This document shows, piece after piece, positions 1 through 8,094 of a stretch of DNA of 64,000 bases (the first letter of the stretch is position 1; each line of letters starts with the position of its first letter). Origin of the DNA: CF-46 sp042408445 (GTDB taxonomy: Bacteria > Chloroflexota > Limnocylindria > Limnocylindrales > CSP1-4). The DNA is taken from the NCBI GenBank assembly GCA_042408445.1, contig JBHORC010000006.1, positions 1 through 64,000 of the forward strand, read 5' to 3'. A program made the position numbers and the translations under genes. The notes below the pieces were generated by a model. It worked only from the letters and a program-made list of their open reading frames with translations, made no database searches and was not told the origin of the DNA.

Positions 1-322
1 CGAGCCCTCGGGCGCGCGCCCGTTCCCGGGTGCGGCGGCGCGCGTCGTGCGGCCGCGCGCCGGCGAGCCCTTGGACTCGCGCCCGATCCCCGGGACGCCG
101 TCGGCCCTCCCCGCGGCGATATGAGCGCCGGTGGTATCGCGGCCGATTTCGGCGCGGTACTGGCCGTGTTGACGGCGCGTCGCCTCAGGCTCCGAGCCGA
201 TTCGTGCGGCGAGGCGGCCGCTTGACGACCCTTCCGGCGCCACTACCTGCCCGGATACGACGGGCGCTCGTACGGCAACGGCGAGGGAGGGCCGGCGGGA
301 CGTCGGGATCCGCGAGGACACC
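1..322. other. Left edge, no gene supported
   Basis: No convincing gene is seen here. On the minus strand a frame beginning with GTG at 321, one base after the stop of the corrinoid gene, stays open to the window edge. Its translation is rich in Arg, Gly, Ala and Ser, shows no recognisable motif, and its third-position GC looks lower than that of real genes nearby. It could be the start of a downstream operon partner or simply an open frame by chance in GC-rich DNA. Plus-strand frames here are Arg-rich and look non-coding. Confidence 0.3.
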
Positions 323-1015
323 TCAGGCCGCGGCACGTCGCTCGTCGATCAGGCGGCGGGCCGTCTCGGCCGCCACGCCCGCGTCGCGACAGTAGGCATC
401 GGCGCCCACGGCCATCCCGAACTCCTCGTTCAGCGGCGCCCCGCCCACCAGGACGATGTAGTTGTCGCGGATGCCGCGGTCCTTCAGCGTCTGGATCACG
501 ACCTTCATGTACGGCATCGTCGTCGTGAGCAGCGCGCTCATCCCGAGGATGTCCGGCTTGTGCAGCTCGAGCGCGGCGATGAACTTGTCGGCGTCCGTGT
601 TGATCCCGAGGTCGACCACTTCGAACCCGGCGCCTTCGAGCATCATCCCGACGAGATTCTTGCCGATGTCGTGGATGTCGCCCTTCACGGTGCCGATCAC
701 GACCTTGCCGACCGGCTCGGCGCCCGTCTCGGCGAGGAGCGGGCGGAGGATCTCCATCCCGGCCTTCATCGCGTTCGCCGCGAGCAGGACCTCGGGCACG
801 AAGAGGATGCCGTCGCGGAAGTCGATGCCGACGATCTTCATGCCGGCGACGAGCGCGTCGTCGAGCACCTTCGTCGCGCTGAATCCGCGCTCCAGCAGGA
901 TGTTCGTCCCCTGGACGATCTCATCGCGCATGCCGTCGTAGAGGTCGTTGTGCATCTGCTCGACGAGCTCGTCGTCGCTCAACGCACGGAGGTCGATGTC
1001 CTCGTAGTCCGCCAC
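323..1015 (-). CDS. Corrinoid (B12-binding) methyltransferase subunit
   Basis: This is a cobalamin-carrying protein of the MtbC/MttC/MetH-like family, which shuttles a methyl group between a substrate:corrinoid methyltransferase and an acceptor methyltransferase. It has an N-terminal helical cap (residues about 5-85) and a Rossmann B12 domain. The DIHDIGKN motif carries the cobalt-ligating His near residue 115, and the downstream SALLTTT and GGAPL motifs are present. The length of about 230 aa fits the family. GTG at 1015 is preferred over an upstream GTG at 1066 because AGGGAG lies nine bases before it. It is divergent from an IclR regulator. The methyltransferase partner is not in the window. 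With betaine and dimethylglycine genes at 5-16 kb, a methylated amine is a plausible substrate, but this is inference. Confidence 0.88.
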   Translation of the reverse strand: MADYEDIDLRALSDDELVEQMHNDLYDGMRDEIVQGTNILLERGFSATKVLDDALVAGMKIVGIDFRDGILFVPEVLLAANAMKAGMEILRPLLAETGAEPVGKVVIGTVKGDIHDIGKNLVGMMLEGAGFEVVDLGINTDADKFIAALELHKPDILGMSALLTTTMPYMKVVIQTLKDRGIRDNYIVLVGGAPLNEEFGMAVGADAYCRDAGVAAETARRLIDERRAAA

Positions 1016-1082
1016 GTCGTCGTGCTCCCTGACCGCCCGCCCCGACAGCCCATCGGCTCCGGTCACCGCCTCAAGAGGTAGG

Positions 1083-1112
1083 GTTCCACATCGTGGAACG
1101 GTGCCGTATGAT
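1083..1112 (+). promoter_or_regulatory. Palindromic operator and promoter of the IclR gene
   Basis: A perfect inverted repeat, GTTCCAC-ATC-GTGGAAC, spans 1083-1099 between the divergent corrinoid and IclR genes. TATGAT at 1107-1112 is a strong -10 for the plus strand. The hexamer 17 bases upstream, TTCCAC at 1084-1089, would be the -35 and lies inside the left arm, so a bound regulator would block polymerase. IclR-family proteins commonly bind short palindromes with TTCC/GGAA arms. Autoregulation and control of the corrinoid gene are inferred. Confidence 0.6.
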
Positions 1113-1149
1113 GGAACGCAGGCCGGGAATCTAGCCGACGAGGAACCGG

Positions 1150-1911
1150 GTGTCCAGAGTCCAGTCCATCGAGCGGGCGTTTGCGGTGCTCACCGCGTTG
1201 ACCGACGGCCCCGTCGGGGTCACCGAGGTCGCCGAACGGGTCGAGCTGCCGAAGTCGACGACGGCCCGAATGCTCGCCTCGCTCGCGCGCGAAGGCGCCG
1301 TCGAGCAGGTGCCCGGCGAGACCCGCTACCGGCTCGGGCCCCGGATCGAGACGCTCGCGACGGGTCTCGGAACGACCCGGAGCCTGATCGCCGTCGGCCG
1401 GCCGCATCTCGCCGAGCTCGCGGCGGCGCTGGGTGAAGCCGCCGGGCTGTCTGTCCCGGACGGCCGCGAGGTCCACTACGTCGACCAGGTCGACGCCCCC
1501 AACCCGAACCCCGTCGGCATCCGTGACTGGACGGGCTCCCGCGTGCCGCTGCACGCCGTGTCGTCCGGGCTCGTGTTCCTGGCCCATCGGCCGGCGTCGA
1601 CGGTCGATCGCTATCTGGCCGGCCCGCTTCCCGCTCTGACCGACCGAACCGTCACGGACCCGACCGCAATCCGCGAACGTCTCCGGGCCGTCGCGCTCGC
1701 CGGCTTCGCCTGGGTCCATGACGAGTTCGCCATCGGGATCTCGTCTGTCGCGGCCGGGATCCCGGACGCCACCGGCGAGATCATCGCCGCGGTCCACGTC
1801 CACGGCCCGTCGTACCGGTTTCCGGCGGCAGGCCGGGAAGGGGCACTGGGACTCGTGGTCGCCACGACGGCTGGACGGATCGCCCGCGCGCTCCGCGCCA
1901 GCATCGACTGA
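1150..1911 (+). CDS. IclR-family transcriptional regulator
   Basis: The protein has an N-terminal winged helix (residues about 3-60; VTEVAERVELPKSTTARML is the helix-turn-helix) and a C-terminal IclR effector-binding domain (about 75-250). The length of 253 aa is normal. IclR proteins usually repress or activate a neighbouring catabolic operon and sense a small metabolite of that pathway. The GTG start at 1150 has GAGGAA just upstream. The divergent corrinoid gene and the palindrome at 1083-1099 make that gene its likely target. The effector cannot be told from sequence. Confidence 0.93.
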   Translation: MSRVQSIERAFAVLTALTDGPVGVTEVAERVELPKSTTARMLASLAREGAVEQVPGETRYRLGPRIETLATGLGTTRSLIAVGRPHLAELAAALGEAAGLSVPDGREVHYVDQVDAPNPNPVGIRDWTGSRVPLHAVSSGLVFLAHRPASTVDRYLAGPLPALTDRTVTDPTAIRERLRAVALAGFAWVHDEFAIGISSVAAGIPDATGEIIAAVHVHGPSYRFPAAGREGALGLVVATTAGRIARALRASID

Positions 1912-1915
1912 CCGG

Positions 1916-2617
1916 TCAGCCCCGCGTCCCGCGGCCATCGTCGAGCGGGACGACGAGCGGGAGGCTACCCGACGTGTCGCGGGTCATCACCCACGAGACG
2001 CGGACCGTCGCAATCGCGTCCGCCAGCGGACCCGAAACGGTGAAGTCGAGGACGGTCGACCACGGAACGGACGCATTCTCGTGGTGACCCGCGGAGACGC
2101 CGTCCGCCGTGGGCGCGCCGACCATCACCAAGGCGGTCGACACCGTTCGCTCGCCGAGGAGGGCGGTCACCTCGATCCGCGCAACGCTGGGGTCCGCAGC
2201 CCCGGAGACGACCAGACGGACCCTGCCGCTCACGTCGCCCGAGGGGTTCGCGAGCAGACGAACCGTCGAGACGACGGGCTGCCCGTTGAGCGTCGCCGTC
2301 GCCCGACGCGCCGCCGCGGCGCCGGGCAGCCCCGGCGCGCCGTCCATTTGCGATGTCCCTGACGTCGCGACCAGTGCGTCCCCTGCCCCGTCGTGCGGGG
2401 CCGACCCGCGCTCGGCCGCGCGGTCGACGATAGTCCTGGGCATGGCAGCCGACGCGAGGCCGAGGCCCGTGAGGCCGGTGAACGTCGCCAGGACGAATGC
2501 GGCCCACGGTGATCGGCGTTGCCGAACGCGGTGGACCTCGGGGACCATGTCGATCAGCTCCGGCACGGGATCGCGCTCGCGGATCAATCCGGTGTCGTCC
2601 TGATTCGTCCGGTCCAT
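1916..2617 (-). CDS. Single-pass membrane protein of unknown function
   Basis: I do not recognise the family of this 233-aa protein. A charged N-terminal stretch of about 37 residues is followed by one hydrophobic segment (about 38-58) and an extracellular part rich in Val, Ala, Thr and Ser with beta-strand-like spacing. The latter could be an immunoglobulin-like or FxLYD-like fold. GGAGG lies seven bases before the ATG. It is divergent from the ECF sigma gene and could belong to its regulon, but nothing in the sequence proves this. Confidence 0.7.
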   Translation of the reverse strand: MDRTNQDDTGLIRERDPVPELIDMVPEVHRVRQRRSPWAAFVLATFTGLTGLGLASAAMPRTIVDRAAERGSAPHDGAGDALVATSGTSQMDGAPGLPGAAAARRATATLNGQPVVSTVRLLANPSGDVSGRVRLVVSGAADPSVARIEVTALLGERTVSTALVMVGAPTADGVSAGHHENASVPWSTVLDFTVSGPLADAIATVRVSWVMTRDTSGSLPLVVPLDDGRGTRG

Positions 2618-2837
2618 TGCCCGACCTCCGGTTTCCCACCACGGCGTGGAGCCACACTGACCCTGAGTCGCGGCGCCGAGTCACCGTTCCGATTTCGCTG
2701 TTCAGGCGGGACGCCGTCACGATCAATGCGCCCCGAGCAACCCTGGTAGTGCCCGCGCAGGAAGAATCGGAACGAATCGTCGTCAGCGCGATTCCTGTCT
2801 GTGGAGGCACATCGCCTCGGAGCTCGTTGGAGGTGCG

Positions 2838-3392
2838 GTGGAACGGGCGACCGTCGACCAGGCGATGGCCGGGAACCACGATGCGTTCGCGCGCCTCGCG
2901 GCGGCGTCGCTCGGCTCGATGTACGCGACCGCCCGGCTCATCGTCCGGAACGACGACGCCGCGGAGGACGCCACCCAGGAGGCACTCGTGAACGCGTGGC
3001 GGCACCTGCCGAGCCTTCGTGATCCCGACCGGTTCGAGGCGTGGCTGTACCGGCTGCTCATCAATGCCTGCCGCTCGCAGATCCGCCGGCGCGGACGTCA
3101 CGTCGTCCTCGAGCTCGACGTTGCCGATCACTCGAGCCAGGGCGGCGATCCGGCGCATGGCCTCGCGGATCGCGATCAGCTGGAGCGAGGATTCCGGCGT
3201 CTGGACGCGGAGCAGCGAGCGATCCTCATCCTCCACATCTACCGCGGCTACAGCGTGCCGGAGGTCGCGGACATCCTCGGCATCCCGCTCGGGACCGCCA
3301 AATCCCGCATTCATCGCGCCACAAGCGCGATGCGCGCGGCGCTCGAGGCCGACGGCCGAACGACGCTGGCACTGGAAGGGGGCCGACCGTGA
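2838..3392 (+). CDS. ECF-type RNA polymerase sigma factor
   Basis: The protein has sigma region 2 (residues about 10-85; EDATQEALVNAWR and the core-binding segment FEAWLYRLLINACR) and region 4 (about 125-175; YSVPEVADILGIPLGTAKSR helix-turn-helix). There is no region 1 or 3, so it belongs to the ECF group. It directs RNA polymerase to a small stress or envelope regulon. The GTG start has GGAGG shortly upstream. The stop overlaps the next start by four bases (GTGA), so the two are translationally coupled. That neighbour is the probable anti-sigma factor. No clear ECF-type autoregulated promoter was seen upstream. Confidence 0.92.
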   Translation: MERATVDQAMAGNHDAFARLAAASLGSMYATARLIVRNDDAAEDATQEALVNAWRHLPSLRDPDRFEAWLYRLLINACRSQIRRRGRHVVLELDVADHSSQGGDPAHGLADRDQLERGFRRLDAEQRAILILHIYRGYSVPEVADILGIPLGTAKSRIHRATSAMRAALEADGRTTLALEGGRP

Positions 3393-4618
3393 CCGCCGAC
3401 ACCGGCCTGCCTCCCGACATGGAGCGAGTCCTTGCGGACTGGTTCCAGGCGACGGCGCCGAGGCGCGAACCGGCCGACCTGCTCGATCGGGTCCTGACAC
3501 GAACCGCCGGCGTTCGCCGACGGCCTTCGTGGTGGCAGGCCGGCAGCTGGCTCGACGTCCTGGATCGGCCGCGATGGCTCTTCGGCCGCGCGATCACGAT
3601 CGGGACCGTTGTCGCGCTCCTCGTTGCGCTGGTCGCCGTGATGCTGACCGCCGCGAGTCGGCCGCCGTTTCCGATGCCGCTCGGTCGCAACGGATTGCTC
3701 CTCGCCGCGGCACCGGGACAGCTCCTCCTGCTCGATGGAAACGGGGCCGTCGTGAGACGGGCGGCGACCGGCGACCAGTTCGGGCAGGGCGCGTGGTCCC
3801 ACGACGGAACGCGCCTCGCCCACGCCGAGGGATCGAGCGCGAGCCCGAACTTGGTGATCACCGACGCCGATCTGGGCGAGCTGTTGCGGATCGACCTCCC
3901 GGCGGACACCGTTCCGTCGTTCTCCTGGTCGCCAGACGACCGGCACATCACCTTCGGCACCGATACGGCCAACGGGGCGCGGGCCTATGTCATCGATGTG
4001 GCCGCGGGCGCCGTCGCGCGGCCGATCACCGATGTCGCGCTCCATGCGGTGATGCCGGTCTGGTCGCCCGACGGCGGCTTGATCGCCCTCCGTGGAGGCG
4101 TCTCGGTCGACCAGCTGGCGCTGTACGTCGTCCGGCCGGACGGCTCCGCCCTGGTCCGACTCAGCCACCAGGCCAGCGCCGTGGAGCAATGCAAGATCTC
4201 GTGGACGCCGGATGGCCAGTCGATCGTGTTCGCGACGGCCGCCGGTGTGTACGTCGCCTGGCGGATCGACCGGGACGGGTCGAACGAGACGATGCTCACG
4301 TCGGCTGCCGACACTTCGTTCTGCCCATCAGTCTCCCCCGATGGCACGAGGATCGCCGTCGCCCAGTGGCTTTCGACCGGCAAGTACGTCACGATCCGAT
4401 CGATCGACGGCTCGGGGCCATCGCGCCCCGACGGTCCGTTGTGGGACAGCTGGCCCGGCGTGTGGTCGCCGGACGGGAGCACGATCGCGATCAACGGTCG
4501 AACGCTGGACGGCAGCCCGGACCCGCGCGCGTTCCTCGACGCGAACGGGGCCGGTCCGGCACGGACCTTCTTGGCCGACGGCGCGGACGTCGTGGACTGG
4601 CAGCGGCTCGCGCGGTAG
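3389..4618 (+). CDS. Membrane-tethered TolB-like propeller protein, probable anti-sigma factor
   Basis: The protein has 409 aa. Residues 1-65 are cytoplasmic and charged, one hydrophobic helix lies at about 68-93, and the rest is a WD40/TolB-like beta-propeller with repeated WSPDG/SPDG (PD40) motifs. The GTG start at 3389 overlaps the stop of the ECF sigma gene. Some ECF groups are partnered by anti-sigma factors whose sensor domain is an extracytoplasmic propeller; this layout fits, though the zinc motif HxxxCxxC of ZAS anti-sigma factors is absent. The anti-sigma role is inferred from coupling and topology. Confidence 0.82.
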   Translation: MTADTGLPPDMERVLADWFQATAPRREPADLLDRVLTRTAGVRRRPSWWQAGSWLDVLDRPRWLFGRAITIGTVVALLVALVAVMLTAASRPPFPMPLGRNGLLLAAAPGQLLLLDGNGAVVRRAATGDQFGQGAWSHDGTRLAHAEGSSASPNLVITDADLGELLRIDLPADTVPSFSWSPDDRHITFGTDTANGARAYVIDVAAGAVARPITDVALHAVMPVWSPDGGLIALRGGVSVDQLALYVVRPDGSALVRLSHQASAVEQCKISWTPDGQSIVFATAAGVYVAWRIDRDGSNETMLTSAADTSFCPSVSPDGTRIAVAQWLSTGKYVTIRSIDGSGPSRPDGPLWDSWPGVWSPDGSTIAINGRTLDGSPDPRAFLDANGAGPARTFLADGADVVDWQRLAR

Positions 4619-4624
4619 GAACCG

Positions 4625-4655
4625 GGCCGGGCGGCCGCTCCAGGCGCCGCCGGCC
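4625..4655. terminator. Hairpin between convergent genes
   Basis: GGCCGGGCGGC (4625-4635) can pair with GCCGCCGGCC (4646-4655) with one bulged G around a ten-base loop. It sits between the ends of the convergent propeller and DUF308 genes. There is no U-tract, so intrinsic termination is uncertain. Confidence 0.35.
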
Positions 4656-4665
4656 TCGAACGGCG

Positions 4666-5247
4666 TCAGGCGCTCGTTGCGCCGCGCATCTGGCCGGTCG
4701 ATCGGCCGCCCGTGTTCGCCAGCTTCCGGAGCCGCCAGCTGAGCGACAGCGCGGCCGCGCCCGCGAAGATCGCGCCGACGCCGACGAACGACGCGGTGAG
4801 GATCAGCCCGACGACCGGCAGCGCCAGGATCACGAGCCCGATCACGACCCGCAGGATCCCGATCAGGGCCAGCACCCACTCGCCGGTCACCTCCTCGCGG
4901 ATCCGCCACGCGGTGAAGACGTGCATCACGCCCGAGACGACCAGCCACGCACCGAGCAGCGTCACGAGCCCGACGATCGTGAGGCCCGGAATGATCGCAG
5001 CGAGGATCCCGGCAACGATCGCGAGGACGCCCATGACCGCGAACGGCCAGGACCGACCCCGGTGCTCGGCGACCCGGACGCCCTCCGCGACGTGCGACAC
5101 GCCGGTGATCAGCGCCCAGGCGGCAAAGACGTAGGCCAGCGTCAGCAGGGCGATGCCGGGGACCAGCAGCGCAAGGATCCCGAAGGCGATCCCGAGGATG
5201 CCCTCGACGGCGAGGACCCACCAGTGGCGGGCAGCGACAGCGAGCAT
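4666..5247 (-). CDS. HdeD/DUF308-family membrane protein
   Basis: This 193-aa polytopic protein has about six hydrophobic helices in a repeated pattern (for example LGIAFGILALLVPGIALLT and VIGLVILALPVVGLILT), typical of the DUF308/HdeD family linked to acid or stress resistance in some bacteria. The ATG at 5247 is chosen because GGAGCG precedes it and because upstream sequence in the same frame is Arg/Pro-rich and non-membrane. A possible -10, TAGGAT, lies at 5308-5303 on the minus strand. Molecular activity is unknown. Confidence 0.85.
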   Translation of the reverse strand: MLAVAARHWWVLAVEGILGIAFGILALLVPGIALLTLAYVFAAWALITGVSHVAEGVRVAEHRGRSWPFAVMGVLAIVAGILAAIIPGLTIVGLVTLLGAWLVVSGVMHVFTAWRIREEVTGEWVLALIGILRVVIGLVILALPVVGLILTASFVGVGAIFAGAAALSLSWRLRKLANTGGRSTGQMRGATSA

Positions 5248-5305
5248 GGCGGCGCTCCGATGCGTCGTCGCCGCGCCGTGTCCGCGCGGCTGACGTTGTT
5301 CGATC

Positions 5306-7057
5306 CTACGCCCGTCCTGGTCGGGTGCTCCCGGCCGATCCTGAGGCGGCCGCCCGGGCCGCGTCACTCGGGACGTTGACGGCGGGGTCGTCCAACGGCA
5401 TCGAGCGGTGCCGGTAGAACGGCGTCGGCTGGGGCGCGGGCGGCGTGTTGCCCGCAATCAGATCGGCGGCCTTCTCCGCCAGCATGATCACCGGGGCGTA
5501 GATGTTCCCGTTCGTCACGTAGCGCATGACGCTCGCGTCGGCGGCCCGCAGCCCGTCGACGCCGTGGATCGCCATCGTCAGCGGATCCGTGACGGACGAA
5601 TCGTCCGTGCCCATCCGCGCCGTGCAGGACGGATGGAGCGCCGTCTCGGCGTCGCGGGCCACCCAGTCCAGGATCTCGTCGTCGGTCTCGACCACGGCGC
5701 CCGGCGACAGCTCGCCGGTCGAGTACGGCTCGAAGGCGGGCTGGGTGAGGATCCGCCGCGCGACCCGGATCGCCTCGACCCATTCGCGCCGGTCCTGGTC
5801 CGTGGAGAGGTAGTTGAACCGGATCGACGGCCGCTCGCGGGGATCACGGGACCGGATCCGGAGCGAGCCGCGCGCGTCGGAGTACATCGGACCGACGTGG
5901 ACCTGGTAGCCGTGGCCCTTGACGCCGGCCGTGCCGTCGTAGCGGATCGCGAGCGGCAGGAAGTGGAACATCAGGTTCGGGTAGGCGACGTCGTCATTCG
6001 AGCGGACGAAGCCGCCGGCCTCGAAATGGTTCGTCGCGCCCGGTCCGCGGCGGAGGAAGAGCCACTCGGCGCCGATGAACGGACGCCGCCACTTCTCGAT
6101 CGCGTAGGGCTGCATCGAGACGGGCTGGCGCGAGCCGTACTGGATGTACACCTCGAGGTGGTCCTGGAGATGCTCGCCAACCGCCGGCAGGTCGGCGACG
6201 ACCGGGATGCCGTGACCGCCCAGCAGCTCGGCAGGCCCGATCCCCGACAGCTGGAGCAGCTGCGGCGTGTTGAACGCGCCGCCGGCGAGGACCACTTCGC
6301 CGGCCCGGATCGTCTCGGTCCCGCCGCCCTGCCGTTCGATCTCGACGCCCACGGCGCGGCGACCCTCGAAGACGATCCGCGTCACGAGCGTCCGCGTCCG
6401 GACCGCGAGGTTCCGCCGGCTCCGCACGGGATGGAGGTACGCCCGGGCGGCGCTCATCCGGCGGCCGTGCCGGATGTTCCGGTCGAACGCCGCGAAGCCC
6501 TCCTGGCGATAGCCGTTGACGTCCGTCGTCAGGTGATAGCCGGCCTCCTGCGCCGCGGCAAACCACGCCTGGAAGAGCGGGCTCGTCGCCGGTCCACGCT
6601 CCAGCCCCAGCGGGCCACCGTGGCCGCGCCACGGATCGTCCGGCGCAGCGGCCGTGCAGTCCTCCATCCGCCGGAAGTACGGCAGGCAGTGGGCGTAGGA
6701 CCACGTCTCCATCCCGGGATCCGCCGCCCAGCGCTCGTAGTCGAGCGGATTGCCGCGCTGGAAGATCATCCCGTTGATCGAGCTCGAGCCGCCGAGGACC
6801 TTGCCCCGGGCGTGGTAGATCCGGCGGCCGTTCATGAACGGCTCCGGATCCGACTCGTACTGCCAGTCGTAGAACCGGCTGCCGATCGGGAAGGTCAGGG
6901 CGGCCGGCATGTGGATGAACGGGTCGAAGCGGTAGTCCGGCCGGCCGGCCTCGAGGACGAGGACGCGCGTCGATGGATCCGCGCTCAGGCGATTGGCAAG
7001 AACGCTCCCGGCGCTGCCGCCGCCGACGATCACGTAGTCCCAGCGCGGTTCCGTCAT
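5306..7057 (-). CDS. GMC-family FAD oxidoreductase, choline-dehydrogenase-like
   Basis: This 583-aa flavoenzyme has an N-terminal Rossmann FAD motif (VGGGSAGS, residues about 11-18), the GMC signature around GKVLGGSSSINGM, and a C-terminal catalytic block with HPSCTARMG and NGNIYAPVIM. These closely resemble BetA choline dehydrogenases, which oxidise choline to betaine aldehyde. It is the last gene of the run dehydrogenase-etfB-etfA-GMC, 41 bases after etfA. A -10-like TAGCGT seven bases before the ATG suggests it may also have its own leaderless transcript. Other GMC alcohol dehydrogenases are possible, but the betaine context favours choline or a related amino alcohol. Confidence 0.85.
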   Translation of the reverse strand: MTEPRWDYVIVGGGSAGSVLANRLSADPSTRVLVLEAGRPDYRFDPFIHMPAALTFPIGSRFYDWQYESDPEPFMNGRRIYHARGKVLGGSSSINGMIFQRGNPLDYERWAADPGMETWSYAHCLPYFRRMEDCTAAAPDDPWRGHGGPLGLERGPATSPLFQAWFAAAQEAGYHLTTDVNGYRQEGFAAFDRNIRHGRRMSAARAYLHPVRSRRNLAVRTRTLVTRIVFEGRRAVGVEIERQGGGTETIRAGEVVLAGGAFNTPQLLQLSGIGPAELLGGHGIPVVADLPAVGEHLQDHLEVYIQYGSRQPVSMQPYAIEKWRRPFIGAEWLFLRRGPGATNHFEAGGFVRSNDDVAYPNLMFHFLPLAIRYDGTAGVKGHGYQVHVGPMYSDARGSLRIRSRDPRERPSIRFNYLSTDQDRREWVEAIRVARRILTQPAFEPYSTGELSPGAVVETDDEILDWVARDAETALHPSCTARMGTDDSSVTDPLTMAIHGVDGLRAADASVMRYVTNGNIYAPVIMLAEKAADLIAGNTPPAPQPTPFYRHRSMPLDDPAVNVPSDAARAAASGSAGSTRPGRA

Positions 7058-7064
7058 CGAGGCA

Positions 7065-7070
7065 ACGCTA
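7065..7070 (-). promoter_or_regulatory. -10-like hexamer before GMC gene
   Basis: On the minus strand TAGCGT ends seven bases before the ATG, the same layout as other putative leaderless promoters in this window. No -35 is evident. Confidence 0.4.
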
Positions 7071-7098
7071 CCGGCGCGTGGCGGCCGCGATCACGAGG

Positions 7099-8094
7099 TC
7101 AGGCCGCACCGAGCCCGCGCCGCCGGATCTCCTCGGAGATCGCCGGCACGACCGCATGAAGGTCGCCGATCACCGCGTAGTCGGCCACGCCCATGATCGG
7201 CGCCTCCGCGTCCGTGTTGATCGCGAGGATGTGCTTCGACGCCTTCGAGCCGACGATGTGCTGGATCGCGCCGCTGATCCCGCAGGCGATGTACAGGTCC
7301 GGCGCGATCCGCAGGCCCGTCTGCCCGATCTGGTCCGCGTGCGGCCGCCAACCGGCGCTCGTGACGACGCGCGACCCGCCGACCGCCCCGCCGAGCAGCG
7401 ACGCGAGCTCCTCCAGCTCGGCGAACCCCTCGGTGCTGCCGACGCCCCGGCCACCACCGACGACGACCTTCGCGTCGGTCAGCGAGATCCGGCCGCGCTC
7501 CGGCGCCTCCCGGCCGGTCACGTGAACCGCGAGGTCCCCGTCGGTGAGCGTCACGTCCGCCGCTTCGACCGTCGGTGCCGGGGTGCCGTCCGGCGATCCC
7601 GCCGCCACCGTGTTCGGCGCCACCGTGAACAGCTTTCTGGACGCCTCGAGCCGGCACTCCTCGATCAGGCTGCCCGCCCATCGCTGCCGGGTGATCGTGT
7701 ACGTCGCGCCGGGTTCGACGCTGAGGCAGTTCGCGACCATCGGCACATCGAGGCGCGCGGCGGCCCGCGCGAGCAGGTCGTTCCCGCGCTCGGTTCCGGC
7801 CCCGACGACGGCCTCCGCCGACCGCGCCGTCGCGATCTGGGCGATCGCCGAGGCCCAGCCATCGGGATGGTCGACGGTGAGACGCGAGTCGTCGACGACG
7901 AATGCGCGGGCGATGCCGCGCCCGGCCAGCGCCTCCGCGGCGGACCGGGCGGCCGCCGCCTCGGCAAGGATGATCGCCTCGACCGGCGAACCCACGGCCG
8001 CGGCCGCGCCGCGCGCGACGGCGAGCGCCTCCAGCGACGCGCGCTCGGGACCCTCGGGACCCAGCGCGATGACAGCGAGGACCGGCCCGCTCAT
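7099..8094 (-). CDS. etfA: Electron transfer flavoprotein alpha subunit
   Basis: This 331-aa protein is the FAD-binding subunit of the soluble ETF heterodimer. The C-terminal FAD domain is clear: GGRGVGS, then SAGWRPHADQIGQTG, CGISGAIQH, INTDAEAPI and ADYAVIGDL. ETF accepts electrons from a primary dehydrogenase and passes them to ETF:quinone oxidoreductase. Its ATG overlaps the etfB stop by four bases (ATGA), so the subunits are made together. The gene next to etfB encodes the probable electron donor. Confidence 0.95.
   Translation of the reverse strand: MSGPVLAVIALGPEGPERASLEALAVARGAAAAVGSPVEAIILAEAAAARSAAEALAGRGIARAFVVDDSRLTVDHPDGWASAIAQIATARSAEAVVGAGTERGNDLLARAAARLDVPMVANCLSVEPGATYTITRQRWAGSLIEECRLEASRKLFTVAPNTVAAGSPDGTPAPTVEAADVTLTDGDLAVHVTGREAPERGRISLTDAKVVVGGGRGVGSTEGFAELEELASLLGGAVGGSRVVTSAGWRPHADQIGQTGLRIAPDLYIACGISGAIQHIVGSKASKHILAINTDAEAPIMGVADYAVIGDLHAVVPAISEEIRRRGLGAA

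Noticed and set aside
30..395. Plus-strand open frame of 121 codons at the left edge
   Set aside because: Very Arg-rich, no motif, and its end overlaps the well-supported corrinoid gene on the other strand.
2766..2785. GGAAC and GTCGTC as an ECF-type autoregulated promoter before the sigma gene
   Set aside because: The two elements are only a few bases apart instead of the 15-17 expected.
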